Below are positions 1-8,967 of a DNA stretch of 64,000 nt, one piece after another. The stretch is from Acidobacteriota bacterium (lineage in GTDB: Bacteria > Acidobacteriota > Vicinamibacteria > Vicinamibacterales > UBA2999). A program made the translations under genes and the position numbers. The stretch covers positions 37,100 to 101,099 of the forward strand of contig JAKFYH010000047.1 of the NCBI GenBank assembly GCA_021730945.1, given 5' to 3'. Within the stretch, counting starts at the first letter, position 1. Every line of letters starts with the position of its first letter. The notes beneath the pieces are model-generated. The model saw only the letters and a program-made list of their open reading frames with translations. It had not been told where the DNA came from and did not search any database.

Positions 1-867
1 CAGCACCGTCTCGCCCACGACCACTTCGACGTAGAACAACTTGCGGTGGTCGGGCCCAATTTCGCTGGCGATGCGATAGGACGGCAGCGGCCGGCCCAGG
101 CCCTGCAGCCGTTCCTGGAGCCGCGACTTATGGTCGCGACCGAAGTACTCAGGCTGGCGGGCATCCTCGATGTCAGGCGCCAGCTCGCGCAGCAGGAACT
201 GCCGCGCCGGCTCCAGGCCGCCGTCCAGATAAATGCCGGCAATCAGCGCTTCGCAGGTGTCGGCCAGCAAGGCATGCTTGAGGCGGCCGCCGGTCTTCTC
301 CTCGCCGCGCCCCAGAATCATGTGGTCGCCGAGGCCGATCGACCCGGCCATTTCGGCCAGCGCCACGGTCGACACCAGGTTGGCTTTGATCTTCGACTTC
401 TGCCCTTCCGAGTACCCCGGAAACGCGCGGAACAACGCTTCGGACACCACCAGCCCAAGCACCGCGTCGCCGAGGAACTCGAGCGACTCGTTGTCGGTGA
501 CGCCGCCGCTCGGATCCTCGTGGGCCTTCGACCTGTGGGTCAGCGCATGCTCCAGCAGGCCGCGATCGCGAAAGTGGTACCCGAGGCGCCGCTCGAGCGC
601 GTCGAACGCCTGCGGCAGCGTGACCACCATGCCGCCACCCACCTGCTCGCGATGGCTGTCGATGATTCGTTCGGCTTCGGCGGCCTCGTGGTCGCGCACC
701 GCGATCTGCGTTTCACCAAGCGGATTGAGCGCGAGCGGGAAGAGGCCCGGCGCCGGGCCGGCCGTGCGCATGGTTTCGACGCCGTGGCTGTCGAGCAGCG
801 CTTCGATCACGTTGGCCTCGATGTCCGACTGGGTGCGGAAGATCACCGTCAGCCCGCTGTCCGTCAC
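1..867 (-). CDS. rnc: Ribonuclease III with N-terminal DUF2007-like domain (3' end cut by window)
   Basis: Minus-strand frame open from GTG 867 to the window edge (289 codons seen). Residues from about 92 on are RNase III, which cuts double-stranded RNA in rRNA and mRNA processing: the signature NESLEFLGDAVLGL, the second acidic motif DTCEALIAGIYLDGG, then the start of the dsRNA-binding domain (GPDHRKLFYVEV). The first roughly 75 residues (VIFRTQSDIEANVIEALLDS, then QIAVRDHEAAEAERIID) resemble DUF2007, a small putative signal-transducing domain. No stop separates the two parts. The GTG overlaps the stop of the upstream phosphatase gene (GTGA), so translation is probably coupled. An internal ATG at 630 after a GGTGGG-like sequence could start a shorter normal RNase III. 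The family call is firm; the fusion depends on the start used. Confidence 0.9.
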   Translation of the reverse strand, partial: MTDSGLTVIFRTQSDIEANVIEALLDSHGVETMRTAGPAPGLFPLALNPLGETQIAVRDHEAAEAERIIDSHREQVGGGMVVTLPQAFDALERRLGYHFRDRGLLEHALTHRSKAHEDPSGGVTDNESLEFLGDAVLGLVVSEALFRAFPGYSEGQKSKIKANLVSTVALAEMAGSIGLGDHMILGRGEEKTGGRLKHALLADTCEALIAGIYLDGGLEPARQFLLRELAPDIEDARQPEYFGRDHKSRLQERLQGLGRPLPSYRIASEIGPDHRKLFYVEVVVGETVL

Positions 868-3107
868 GAGGTCAGCCTCGCAACCGGCGCCACCGCCGCG
901 ATGCTGCCCGGCAGCGTCACCGGGGCGTCGATCTTCATCAGGATCATCGTCATGTCGTCGTGCTGGTCAGCGCCGCTGGCGAATCCGCGCAGCTCGGCGA
1001 GGATATACGCGCGCAACTGGTCGAACGGCAAGTGAGCGTACTGCTCGACCACGTGGGCCAGGCGTTCTTCGCCAAAGCAGTCGAAGGCATCGTTCATGGT
1101 CTCTGAAATGCCGTCGGTAAACCAGACCACCAGGTCGCCGGGCTCAAGCGCTACGGTCTGCTCCTGCAGCAGCGAGTCGAACATGGTGCCGTCATCAATT
1201 TGCAGGCCCACCACCAGGCCGTCAGGGACCAGGAAGCGCGCCTTGCGGCGGCCGGGCGGCTGGTCGGCGGGCACCAGAATCAGCGGGCAATGGCCGGCCC
1301 GGGCAAAGGTCATCTCGCGGCGCTCGAGGTCGATCACGCCGTAGGTCATGGTGATGAAGCTCTTGCCGTCGAGGTTGGCCGACACCACCTTGTTGACGGC
1401 CGACAGGAATTCCTTCGGCTCGTGGTGCAGCCGCGCCAGCGACTGCACGATCACCTTGAGCTGAGCCATGTAGAGTCCCGCCGCCAGGCCCTTGCCCGCG
1501 ACATCGGCAATCAGCACCCCGGTCATGGTGTCGGTGATCGGCAGGAAGTCATAGTAGTCCCCGGCCACTTCGCGCGCCGGTTCACAAAACGCCGACATCG
1601 CCAGGCCGGTGATACGCAGCGGGCCGGCCGGGAGCAGCTTCTGCTGGATCTCGCGGGCCGCGAACATCTCCTGCTCCATGCGGCCCTTCTCGGCCATCTC
1701 GCCCAGCAGCGTCGTCACCTCACCGGTCATCAGGTTGAACGACTCGGCCAGTTCACCGAGCTGATCGCGGGCCCGTACCGGAATCTGGTGACCGAAGTCG
1801 CCGGCGCGAACGTGCTGCGTGCCGGTGAACAGGTCGTGCACCGCGCCGGTGATCTGCCGGGCCAGCACAAAGCCGATCACCAACGCCACGAACTGGATGA
1901 TCAGGAAGAGCGCGCCGATCACCGCCAGCACCGCCAGCAGCAACTGACCGAAGCTGACGCCGCCGACGCCCGCCTGTGACACCACCGAGATGCGGTTGTA
2001 GATCTCCCACACGTTAATCAGGATCGCCACCGACGCACTCTCGGTCTCGCCGGTGGTCCAATCGGAGAAATCGAGAAACGCCACCCAGCGCTGGGTCGCC
2101 AGCGAGAACAGCGGCGTATTCTGGGGATCGGGCGGCCGGACTTCGAACGACCGCCCTGGGATGGGCTGTCGCCCCTCACCGGTGAACGCGGTCACCTCGC
2201 CCATGCGAATCCCCGTCTCATCGAGGATGCGCTGCTCGATCACTGCCGACAGCGGCATGTCGAGCACTACCGCCCACGCCGGATTGGGTACTTCCGGCAG
2301 AGCCACCGCCCGCATGACCAGCCGGGTGCGCCCTTCGTCACCAGCGGCGGCGCCAGGCGGCAGGTCAAAGGCGATGATGCCGGTAAACCCATCGCAGCCG
2401 ATCCACGGCGGCAGCACGACCGGCACATCAAGGTGCGCCCAGGGGCCGGCCGACAGCGGCAACGCCGACGGCAAGGTCCGTGAAATGCGCGCCGCCCGGG
2501 CCGCCTCGACCTTGCAGGTCAGGCCGCTCATCGGGACGACGGCCAGCGACAGGTAGGGATAGCGCGTCTCGGTACTGGACTGCCGCCGCTCGAGCGCTTC
2601 GCCCACGGCCTGCGCCGTGGCGCTGCGCTGCACTTCCACCTGGGCGGTTTGCGCGAGGAATCGCGCCTGGTCCGTGAGCGCGCGCACGCGTGACTGCACC
2701 AGGTAGGAACTGACGTTGAAGAACAGGATCAAGCCGGCCAGCAGGAAGAACGTGATCACGAGCAACGCCGGGACGACGCCGACGAACACGTACGAGAGGA
2801 TCAGCTTGCGGCGCACGCGCCAGAGCAGCCGGCGTTTGGCCCACATGCCGAGCCGAGCCAGGCCGTAGGCGCACGCAAACAGCAACGCGAGGCTGCCGAC
2901 CAGGTCGAGGGCTTCGATCGCCGGGGGCAGGATCATGGCCGTGCCGGGCGGCCACGTGACGGCCTTCACGAGCAAGCCCAGCGTCAGGATTCGGCCCGGA
3001 AACGTGCCGAGCAGCCACGAGCGCCAGCGGCGCCACCGCGATGGCGGGTGGCCAGGCAGCGCAGCGGCAGGACGGGCGGGATAATTCATGAGGCGCGGCG
3101 GAGCCAC
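864..3107 (-). CDS. Membrane HAMP-domain PP2C/SpoIIE-type serine phosphatase (RsbU-like)
   Basis: 747 aa. Several N-terminal membrane segments (for example VGVVPALLVITFFLLAGLIL) precede an extracytoplasmic sensor-like region. A further membrane segment follows (VIGALFLIIQFVALVIGFVL), then a HAMP linker with VRARDQLGELAESFNLM. The C-terminal third is a PP2C-type SpoIIE phosphatase domain: EIQQKLLPAG, then the metal-binding motifs GDYYDFLP, ADVAGKG and DGISE, then a final DDMTM. Such proteins dephosphorylate anti-anti-sigma factors in partner-switching stress or signal pathways. The start is GTG 3107; an in-frame ATG at 3089 is an equally good choice. Its stop overlaps the start of the RNase III gene. 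No sigma or anti-sigma partner lies in the window. Confidence 0.9.
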   Translation of the reverse strand: MAPPRLMNYPARPAAALPGHPPSRWRRWRSWLLGTFPGRILTLGLLVKAVTWPPGTAMILPPAIEALDLVGSLALLFACAYGLARLGMWAKRRLLWRVRRKLILSYVFVGVVPALLVITFFLLAGLILFFNVSSYLVQSRVRALTDQARFLAQTAQVEVQRSATAQAVGEALERRQSSTETRYPYLSLAVVPMSGLTCKVEAARAARISRTLPSALPLSAGPWAHLDVPVVLPPWIGCDGFTGIIAFDLPPGAAAGDEGRTRLVMRAVALPEVPNPAWAVVLDMPLSAVIEQRILDETGIRMGEVTAFTGEGRQPIPGRSFEVRPPDPQNTPLFSLATQRWVAFLDFSDWTTGETESASVAILINVWEIYNRISVVSQAGVGGVSFGQLLLAVLAVIGALFLIIQFVALVIGFVLARQITGAVHDLFTGTQHVRAGDFGHQIPVRARDQLGELAESFNLMTGEVTTLLGEMAEKGRMEQEMFAAREIQQKLLPAGPLRITGLAMSAFCEPAREVAGDYYDFLPITDTMTGVLIADVAGKGLAAGLYMAQLKVIVQSLARLHHEPKEFLSAVNKVVSANLDGKSFITMTYGVIDLERREMTFARAGHCPLILVPADQPPGRRKARFLVPDGLVVGLQIDDGTMFDSLLQEQTVALEPGDLVVWFTDGISETMNDAFDCFGEERLAHVVEQYAHLPFDQLRAYILAELRGFASGADQHDDMTMILMKIDAPVTLPGSIAAVAPVARLTS

Positions 3108-3204
3108 AGTGGCGCACGGGCACGTGGCAATTGCGCCCGAAAATCATACCAGAGTATCGTTAGGCTGCCCGATTGACCCACGTACCACGTAGCGAACCCA
3201 TTCC

Positions 3205-4365
3205 ATGAAACTGAACGATACCGCCCGCTTCAGCACCATTTGCATTCATGCCGGGCAGGAGCCCGACCCGGCGACCGGCGCCATCATCACGCCGATTTAC
3301 CAGACGTCGACCTACGTGCAGGATGGTCTCGGCCAGCCGCACGCCGGATTTGAGTACGGCCGGACCCAGAACCCGACCCGTATGGCGCTCGAACGCAACA
3401 TCGCCGCCATCGAGGCGGGCTCGGCGGCGTTTGCCTTCGCATCGGGGATGGCGGCGATTGACGCGGTCCTGACCCGGCTCGAGTCTGGCGACCACGTGCT
3501 GGTCAGCGACAACACCTACGGCGGCACGTTCCGGCTGTTCGAGCGTGTCCGTCGCAAGTTCGGCCTCGACTTCTCCTATGTCGACACCTCGAAGCCTGAG
3601 TTGGTGGGACCGGCGATCAGGCCGAATACCAAATACCTGTTTATCGAGACACCGACCAACCCGATGCTGCAGATCACCGACATCGCCGCGGTGAGCGAGA
3701 TCGCGCACGCTCGCAGTGTCCGGGTCATCGTCGACAACACGTTCGCCAGCCCGTACCTCCAGCGGCCGCTGACGATGGGCGCCGACATGGTGCTGCACAG
3801 CACGACCAAGTTCCTCAACGGCCACAGCGACAGCGTCGGTGGCGTCGTCATTCTCAAGCATCAGGACGACGTGGACTGGATGAAGTTCGTGCAGAACGCG
3901 GCGGGCGCCATCCTGGGACCGATGGATTCCTGGCTCATCCTGCGCGGCACCAAGACCCTGACCGTGCGCATGGAGAAGACCAACAGCAACGCGGAAGTGA
4001 TTGCCGGTTTTCTGGCCGGCCACGCCAAAGTGCAGCGGACGATCTATCCGGGCCTGAAGTCCCACCCGCATCACGCCCTGGCCACGCGCCAGATGCGCGG
4101 GTACGGCGGCCTGATCTCGTTCGATGTCGGATCGCTCGATGCGGCCAAGAGCGTGCTCAACAACCTGAAGCTGATGGCGCTCGCCGAGAGCCTGGGCGGT
4201 GTCGAAACACTGATCTCGCATCCGGCGATCATGACGCATGCTTCGGTGCCGCCTGACCGTCGCGCGATGCTGGGGATCACCGACGGACTGGTCCGCATCT
4301 CGGTCGGCATCGAGGATGTCGAGGATCTGCAGGCCGACCTGGCGCAAGCGCTGGCGGCGATCTAG
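3205..4365 (+). CDS. Cys/Met-metabolism PLP enzyme (cystathionine gamma-synthase or gamma-lyase family)
   Basis: 386 aa, the usual family length. It shows the fold-type I transsulfuration features: an N-terminal TPIYQTSTYVQ segment, YGRTQNPTR, the PLP-stacking ASGMAAIDAVL region, IVDNTFASPYLQRPL, and the PLP lysine in HSTTKFLNGHSD. The C-terminus has SLGGVETLISHPAIMTHASV and GLVRISVGIED. These enzymes interconvert cysteine and methionine precursors through cystathionine in the cytoplasm. The sequence alone does not separate synthase (MetB), gamma-lyase or O-acylhomoserine sulfhydrylase. It ends tail to tail with the cutA gene. Confidence 0.93.
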   Translation: MKLNDTARFSTICIHAGQEPDPATGAIITPIYQTSTYVQDGLGQPHAGFEYGRTQNPTRMALERNIAAIEAGSAAFAFASGMAAIDAVLTRLESGDHVLVSDNTYGGTFRLFERVRRKFGLDFSYVDTSKPELVGPAIRPNTKYLFIETPTNPMLQITDIAAVSEIAHARSVRVIVDNTFASPYLQRPLTMGADMVLHSTTKFLNGHSDSVGGVVILKHQDDVDWMKFVQNAAGAILGPMDSWLILRGTKTLTVRMEKTNSNAEVIAGFLAGHAKVQRTIYPGLKSHPHHALATRQMRGYGGLISFDVGSLDAAKSVLNNLKLMALAESLGGVETLISHPAIMTHASVPPDRRAMLGITDGLVRISVGIEDVEDLQADLAQALAAI

Positions 4366-4676
4366 GTCACGCTCCCGTCAAGCCACGCCAGATACGCGGC
4401 CCCGCCCGCGTTGACGGCGAGCACGACAAACTCAGGCACCTCGTAAGGGTGCAATTCGCTCACGCGCGATTCAAGGGCCGCCACCTGGGCGGCCTTTGTC
4501 TTGATGAGCACCTGCCGCTCGTCGGCCGTCTCTACTTGCCCCTGCCATCGGTAGGTTGACCGCATCGGCGGCAGCACGTTCACGCACGCCGCCAGCCGCT
4601 CCTCCACCAACTGGCGCGCGAATGCATCGGCGTCGCCGTCCACCGGATAAGTCGTCAACACCACCACGAACTCCAC
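4362..4676 (-). CDS. cutA: CutA-like divalent-cation tolerance protein
   Basis: 104 aa from GTG 4676. The N-terminus (VVVLTTYPVDGDADAFARQL), ERLAACVNVLPPMRSTYRWQG, VLIKTKAA and ELHPYEVPEFVVL match the CutA family, small trimeric cytoplasmic proteins linked to copper and divalent metal tolerance. The frame stays open upstream through the tandem repeat block. That extension has no family similarity and reads through 32-bp repeats, so the GTG directly before the EFVVVL strand is chosen. Confidence 0.88.
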   Translation of the reverse strand: MEFVVVLTTYPVDGDADAFARQLVEERLAACVNVLPPMRSTYRWQGQVETADERQVLIKTKAAQVAALESRVSELHPYEVPEFVVLAVNAGGAAYLAWLDGSVT

Positions 4677-4687
4677 GTCTGGATTAT

Positions 4688-4860
4688 GGGGCCTGGCCCC
4701 CATTTTCACCATTTGGTGTATCGGGGCCTGGCCCCAATCGAACATTGGTAGATCGGGGCCTGGCCCCAATCGAACATTGGTGGATCGGGGCCTGGCCCCA
4801 ATCGAACATTGGTGGATCGGGGCCAGGCCCCGATACACTGCCCCCCGATACACTGACCCG
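4688..4860. repeat. 32-bp tandem repeats built on the palindrome GGGGCCTGGCCCC
   Basis: Three near-identical 32-bp units begin at 4719, 4751 and 4783. Each holds ATCGGGGCCTGGCCCC followed by AATCGAACATTGGT. A shorter related copy precedes them (4688) and a diverged copy with GGGGCCAGGCCCCGATACACTG follows (4815). The 13-base palindrome can form a hairpin in each unit. The block lies between cutA and the ribbon-helix-helix gene. Repeats of this kind are often dispersed REP-like elements. There are no unique spacers, so it is not a CRISPR array. Confidence 0.85.
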
Positions 4861-4982
4861 TAAACCCGTATAAACGTAATTATGCTTGCATGTGAATACT
4901 GCTTAGTGTAAAAACGTGCAGGAACTTCACCGCGTTTACGTCTTGCCGTTGTCCCGTAAGGATAGATACACTGCTGCCCGTA

Positions 4983-5174
4983 GTGGCGGCACGACGGACT
5001 GACAGCGACACGGTGAAAACGACCGTCGAACTCCCCGGGGAGCTTTGGCGGGCCGCGAAGATTCGGGCCATGGATGAGCGGGCCGATCTTCGAACGGTGC
5101 TGATTCGCGCACTCGAGGACTACCTGCGCGACGGCCAACCGGAACCGATTGTTCGCGACAGTCCGACGAGCTGA
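4983..5174 (+). CDS. Small ribbon-helix-helix (CopG/MetJ-type) protein
   Basis: 63 aa from GTG 4983, or about 53 aa from GTG 5013. The segment VKTTVELPGELWRAAKIRAM followed by a helix ending VLIRALEDYLRDG fits a ribbon-helix-helix DNA-binding fold, common in antitoxins and small regulators. No toxin gene is next to it. Its stop overlaps the ATG of the FtsB-like gene (TGATG), so the two are probably co-translated. Confidence 0.6.
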   Translation: MAARRTDSDTVKTTVELPGELWRAAKIRAMDERADLRTVLIRALEDYLRDGQPEPIVRDSPTS

Positions 5175-5533
5175 TGACCGAATCCATCGAACCCCAACCG
5201 CCGCTCGCCCCCGCCGCCGCACCCAAGGCGACTCTTGCCAGCCGTGGACGACGCTGGCTGCGGCACGGGCTGGTCTTCTTCACCGTGGTCATCGTCGTGG
5301 ACGCCGTCGCCGGCGAGAAGGGACTGCTTGCCCTGCTGGAGGCGCGTCGCGAGTACGCCGCTCTCGAGCGCGCGCTTGACCGCGCCAGGAGCGAGAACGC
5401 GGCGCTGCGTGAATCGGCCCGGCGCCTGCGCGAAGATCCCCAGGCAGTCGAGGAACAAGCCCGGCGCGAGCTGGGCCTGATCAAGCCGGGCGAGATGGTC
5501 TTCTTCATCAAGGACGCCGGCCAGAAGCCATAA
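5174..5533 (+). CDS. FtsB/DivIC-like septum formation initiator protein
   Basis: 119 aa. One membrane segment (LVFFTVVIVVDAVAG, about residues 34-48) is followed by a coiled coil (REYAALERALDRARSENAAL) and the C-terminal block EEQARRELGLIKPGE that is typical of the FtsB/DivIC family. These bitopic proteins bridge FtsL and FtsQ in the divisome at the cytoplasmic membrane. The size fits. The N-terminal 30 residues are Pro/Ala-rich and probably cytoplasmic. Confidence 0.85.
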   Translation: MTESIEPQPPLAPAAAPKATLASRGRRWLRHGLVFFTVVIVVDAVAGEKGLLALLEARREYAALERALDRARSENAALRESARRLREDPQAVEEQARRELGLIKPGEMVFFIKDAGQKP

Positions 5534-5599
5534 GCTCTTGGGCGTCCGCGCCCTGCCGGTGTACGCTGTCCTTCTCGCAACATTTCTCGAGGAGGATTC

Positions 5600-6025
5600 A
5601 TGGCACGTCAGGCAGAAGCAGAGTGGAAGGGCGATCTCAAGGGCGGGGGCGGCCGCGTCAAGCTGGGCAGTGGCGCCTACGAAGGCAACTACTCGTTCGC
5701 CACCCGTTTCGAAGACGGCACTGGCGCCAACCCTGAAGAGCTGGTCGGCGCGGCCCTGGCCGGCTGCTATTCCATGGCGCTGGCCAACTCGCTGGCCCAG
5801 GCCGGCTTCACCGCCACCAGCGTGCACACCAGCGCCAACGTCCACCTGGGCAAGGATGACATCGGCTTCCTGATCAACCTGATCGAGCTCACCGTGACGG
5901 CCACCGTGCCAAACGTCGACAACGCCACCTTCCAGCAACACGTCGACAAGACCAACATCGGCTGCATTATCAAGCGCTCACTGGCCGCCGTCCCGGCCAT
6001 CAAGGTCGCAGCGACCCTCAAGTAA
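5600..6025 (+). CDS. OsmC/Ohr-family peroxide-resistance protein
   Basis: 141 aa with a strong ribosome site (GAGGAGG) eight bases before the ATG. The first family cysteine sits in ALAGCYSMALANSLAQAG and the second in TNIGCIIKRSLAAVP. These two cysteines form the peroxidatic pair in OsmC proteins, which reduce organic hydroperoxides in the cytoplasm. The N-terminal ARQAEAEWKGDLKGG and GSGAYEGNYSFATRFEDG segments also fit the osmotically induced OsmC subgroup. Confidence 0.9.
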   Translation: MARQAEAEWKGDLKGGGGRVKLGSGAYEGNYSFATRFEDGTGANPEELVGAALAGCYSMALANSLAQAGFTATSVHTSANVHLGKDDIGFLINLIELTVTATVPNVDNATFQQHVDKTNIGCIIKRSLAAVPAIKVAATLK

Positions 6026-6106
6026 GCCTTCCCCGGGGACGGCATGGCGATGCCGTCCCCGCGTTGCCCTCCCAACCGAACCCTGGGCACTGCCGTCAAA
6101 GACTCC

Positions 6107-8605
6107 ATGGGCATGCTGTCTTCGCTGGGGCGGGATCTCAGGTTTGCGCTTCGCCAGTTGCGCCAGGCCCCCATCGTCAGTGGCGTTGCCCTGCTCTCGC
6201 TGGCGCTTGGCATCGGCGCCAACGTCGCCATCTTCTCGCTGGTCAACGCCCTCATGCTGAAGGCGCTGCCCGTGCACGAGCCCGATCGGCTGGCACTGCT
6301 GGCCTTCGAGTCGCCGCGCGGGCCGAGCACGTCGTTCACCAATCCGCAATGGGAATACCTGCGCGACCACCAGGACATCTTCACCGGCCTGACGGTGACC
6401 GGCGGCGCCCGCTTCAACCTGAACGCGGGAGGCGAATTGCGGCCGGTGGCGGGTATCTTCGTCAACGGGCAGTATTTCGACGCACTCGGCGTGTCTGCGA
6501 TTGTCGGCCGCACGTTCAGCCACGAGGATGATCGTCGCGGCGGTGGACCAGACGGGCCAGTGGCCGTCGTCAGCTACGGATTCTGGCAGCGCGAGTTTGG
6601 CGGCGATCCCGACGCCATCGGCCGGTCGATCGCGCTTGATGGCCACCCATTCACGGTCATTGGCGTCACGCCGCGCGATTTCTTCGGGGTGCAGGTCGGG
6701 CGTGCATTCGACGTGGCGGTGCCGCTCGGCACCGAGCCGATCATCCGCGGCCCGGAAAGCTCGCTGGATCGGCGCAGCAATTGGTGGCTGACCGTGATTG
6801 CGCGGCTGGCACCCGGGCAAACGCTCGCGCAGGCGGAAAGCCGTCTCAGGGCACTGCAGCCGCAATTACGCGAGGCCACCCTGCCGCAGGATTGGCGGCC
6901 GCAGGACCAGGCCGGCTACATCAAGGAGCCACTGGTGCTGACGCCTGCCGCGACGGGCATTTCGTCGCTGCGCACCCGCTACAGCCAGCCGCTCTATGTG
7001 CTGCTGGGGATCGTCGGGCTGGTGCTCACCATCGCCTGCGCCAACATGGCCAACTTGCTGCTGGCGCAATCGGTGGCCCGCCGCCGCGAACTGGCGGTGC
7101 GCCTCTCGCTCGGCGCCGGCCGCTGGCAGTTGATCCGGCAGTTGCTGGTGGAGAGCATCATGCTGTCGCTGCTCGGTGCTGGTGCCGGCCTGTTGCTGGC
7201 GGCGTGGGGCAGCCGGGCCCTGGTCACGATGCTCTCCACGCGCACCAACCTGGTGGCGCTCGACCTGTCGATGGACTGGCGCGTCTTCAGCTTCACGGCC
7301 GTGATCGGCGTGGTCACCGGCCTGCTGTTTGGCGTGGTGCCGGCGCTACGCGGCACGGCCGTGGCGCCGGCCGATGCCCTGCGCGATCACGCGCGCGGTG
7401 TCGTCAGCGGCGGCGGCCGCTTCAACGCCGGTCACGCGCTGGTCGCGCTGCAGGTCGCGTTGTCGTTTGTTTTGGTGTTTGGCTCCACGCTGTTTGTCCG
7501 CACGCTGGTCGGCCTGACATCGCAGGACGCCGGCTTCCAGTCCAATCGCGTGCTGCTGGCGGGGGTCGACCTGCGGCGCACGGGGGTGAGCGACGAGGCG
7601 GGACGCCTGCGCCTGTTCGAACAGATCCGCGAGGCCGTCGGCGCCGTTCCCGGAATTGAAGTCGCGGCCGCCTCGTTCCTGACGCCGGTCAGCGGCAGCA
7701 CCTGGAACCAGCGCATCGCCGTGCCCGGCTACGACGCCCCCGAGCCGGATCGGCTCGCCTACTTCAATGCGGTGACTGAGGGCTACTTCAAGGCGCTGTC
7801 CACGCCGCTGCTGGCCGGCCGCGACATCAGCCGACAGGACACCGCCAACGCCCCCACCGTGGCCATCGTCAACGAAACCTTCGCCCGGAAATTCTTCGCC
7901 GGCCAGTCGCCGATCGGGCGGACCTACGTGGTGGAACAGTTTGGCAACGCGCGCCAGAACCGGCAAGTGGAGATCATCGGACTGGTGGCCGACACCAAGT
8001 ATCGGTCGCTGCGCGAGCCCGCACCGCCAACCATGTACCTGCCCATCCCGCAAGTGGATCGTCTCGGCTCGTCCCTGCGATTGGCGCTGAAAACATCGAC
8101 CCCGCCGATGTCGGCCGGCGCTTCGGTGGTGGCCGCGGTCGGCGTTGTGAACGAGGAAGTCGTCGTTGACTTACGGACGATGGACGAAGACCTGAGCGCC
8201 AGTGTGACGCAAGAGCGGTTGGTGGCGTCGCTGTCGGCCTTCTTTGGCGGACTCGCGCTGTTGCTCGCGGCGCTCGGTCTCTACGGCGTCATGTCCTACT
8301 CGGTGTCGCGCCGCCAGAACGAGATCGGCATTCGCATGGCTCTTGGCGCCGAGCCAGGGAACGTGGTCCGCATGGTCCTGATGCACGTGGGGGTGATCAC
8401 GGCCATCGGCATCGCCGCCGGCGCGGTCGGCGCCGTGGGCAGCGGCCGTTTCATCAACGCCCTGCTCTTCAACCTCGCCACCAGCGACACGACCATGATT
8501 GGTGTGACCACAGCGACGCTGGCCGTGGCGGCGGCGATCGCCGGCTACCTGCCGGCGCGCCGCGCCGCGCGGATCGATCCCATGACCGCGTTGCGGCAGG
8601 ACTAA
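6107..8605 (+). CDS. ADOP-family ABC-type permease (acidobacterial duplicated orphan permease)
   Basis: About 832 aa from ATG 6107; an ATG at 6113 or the upstream ATG 6044 is possible. The opening LGRDLRFALRQLRQAP and ALGIGANVAIFSLVNALMLK are hallmark ADOP sequences. A MacB-like periplasmic core domain is followed by an FtsX-type transmembrane domain (YVLLGIVGLVLTIACANMAN), and the arrangement repeats in the second half, ending GYLPARRAARIDPMTALR. No ATP-binding subunit is adjacent, as is usual for these orphan permeases. The family is strongly enriched in Acidobacteriota, which supports the host assignment. Its substrate is unknown. Confidence 0.9.
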   Translation: MGMLSSLGRDLRFALRQLRQAPIVSGVALLSLALGIGANVAIFSLVNALMLKALPVHEPDRLALLAFESPRGPSTSFTNPQWEYLRDHQDIFTGLTVTGGARFNLNAGGELRPVAGIFVNGQYFDALGVSAIVGRTFSHEDDRRGGGPDGPVAVVSYGFWQREFGGDPDAIGRSIALDGHPFTVIGVTPRDFFGVQVGRAFDVAVPLGTEPIIRGPESSLDRRSNWWLTVIARLAPGQTLAQAESRLRALQPQLREATLPQDWRPQDQAGYIKEPLVLTPAATGISSLRTRYSQPLYVLLGIVGLVLTIACANMANLLLAQSVARRRELAVRLSLGAGRWQLIRQLLVESIMLSLLGAGAGLLLAAWGSRALVTMLSTRTNLVALDLSMDWRVFSFTAVIGVVTGLLFGVVPALRGTAVAPADALRDHARGVVSGGGRFNAGHALVALQVALSFVLVFGSTLFVRTLVGLTSQDAGFQSNRVLLAGVDLRRTGVSDEAGRLRLFEQIREAVGAVPGIEVAAASFLTPVSGSTWNQRIAVPGYDAPEPDRLAYFNAVTEGYFKALSTPLLAGRDISRQDTANAPTVAIVNETFARKFFAGQSPIGRTYVVEQFGNARQNRQVEIIGLVADTKYRSLREPAPPTMYLPIPQVDRLGSSLRLALKTSTPPMSAGASVVAAVGVVNEEVVVDLRTMDEDLSASVTQERLVASLSAFFGGLALLLAALGLYGVMSYSVSRRQNEIGIRMALGAEPGNVVRMVLMHVGVITAIGIAAGAVGAVGSGRFINALLFNLATSDTTMIGVTTATLAVAAAIAGYLPARRAARIDPMTALRQD

Positions 8606-8742
8606 ACGTAAGTTGTGTGTGGAGTCAGGCGGTGGATGGGTGCTCAGGGCCGAAACCCCGAGCCCTCACGCAGAGGCCCAACGAGAGCAGCCGGAACATC
8701 GCTAGATAACCGGCCGCTCGAGATGGTAGGTAGTAAACGCTA

Positions 8743-8763
8743 GGTTGGGCGCGGTGCCCAACC
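8743..8763 (-). terminator. Hairpin after the cold-shock gene
   Basis: GGTTGGGC and GCCCAACC form a perfect 8-bp stem with a 5-base loop, just past the stop of the minus-strand cold-shock gene. No clear T-run follows, so it may act as a 3' stabiliser or weak terminator. Nothing else is evident between 8606 and 8769. Confidence 0.5.
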
Positions 8764-8769
8764 GACTAA

Positions 8770-8967
8770 CTAGACGACCTGGACGTTCTCGCCGCGGGGA
8801 CCCTTGGGGCCCTGGCCCTTTTCGAACGTCACGTTCTGGCCTTCACGCAGCTCGTCGAAACGAGTGTTGGTGCAGGCGCTGTTGTGGAAGAAGTATTCGT
8901 TGCCGTCGCTGGCAAGGATGAAACCGAAACCCTTGTCGCTAACGAGCCGCTTGATCGTACCGTTCAT
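8770..8967 (-). CDS. Cold-shock domain protein (CspA family)
   Basis: 65 aa from ATG 8967. RNP1 (DKGFGFILA) and RNP2-like (EYFFHNSA) motifs, then FDELREGQNVTFEKGQGPKG, match the single-stranded nucleic-acid-binding cold-shock fold. These act as RNA chaperones. An in-frame ATG eight codons upstream (8991) gives a slightly longer form. The upstream region (8968-9070) looks like a leader without another gene, as is common for csp transcripts. Confidence 0.9.
   Translation of the reverse strand: MNGTIKRLVSDKGFGFILASDGNEYFFHNSACTNTRFDELREGQNVTFEKGQGPKGPRGENVQVV

Noticed and set aside
46..1120. Plus-strand frames opposite RNase III
   Set aside because: No family motifs and a composition typical of antisense frames; the minus strand encodes a clear RNase III.
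4688..4860. CRISPR-like array
   Set aside because: The 32-bp units are contiguous tandem copies with no unique spacers between them, and no cas gene is present.
4677..5222. Long N-terminal extension of CutA
   Set aside because: The open frame runs through the tandem repeats and the start of a plus-strand gene; its peptide is repeat-derived and unlike CutA.
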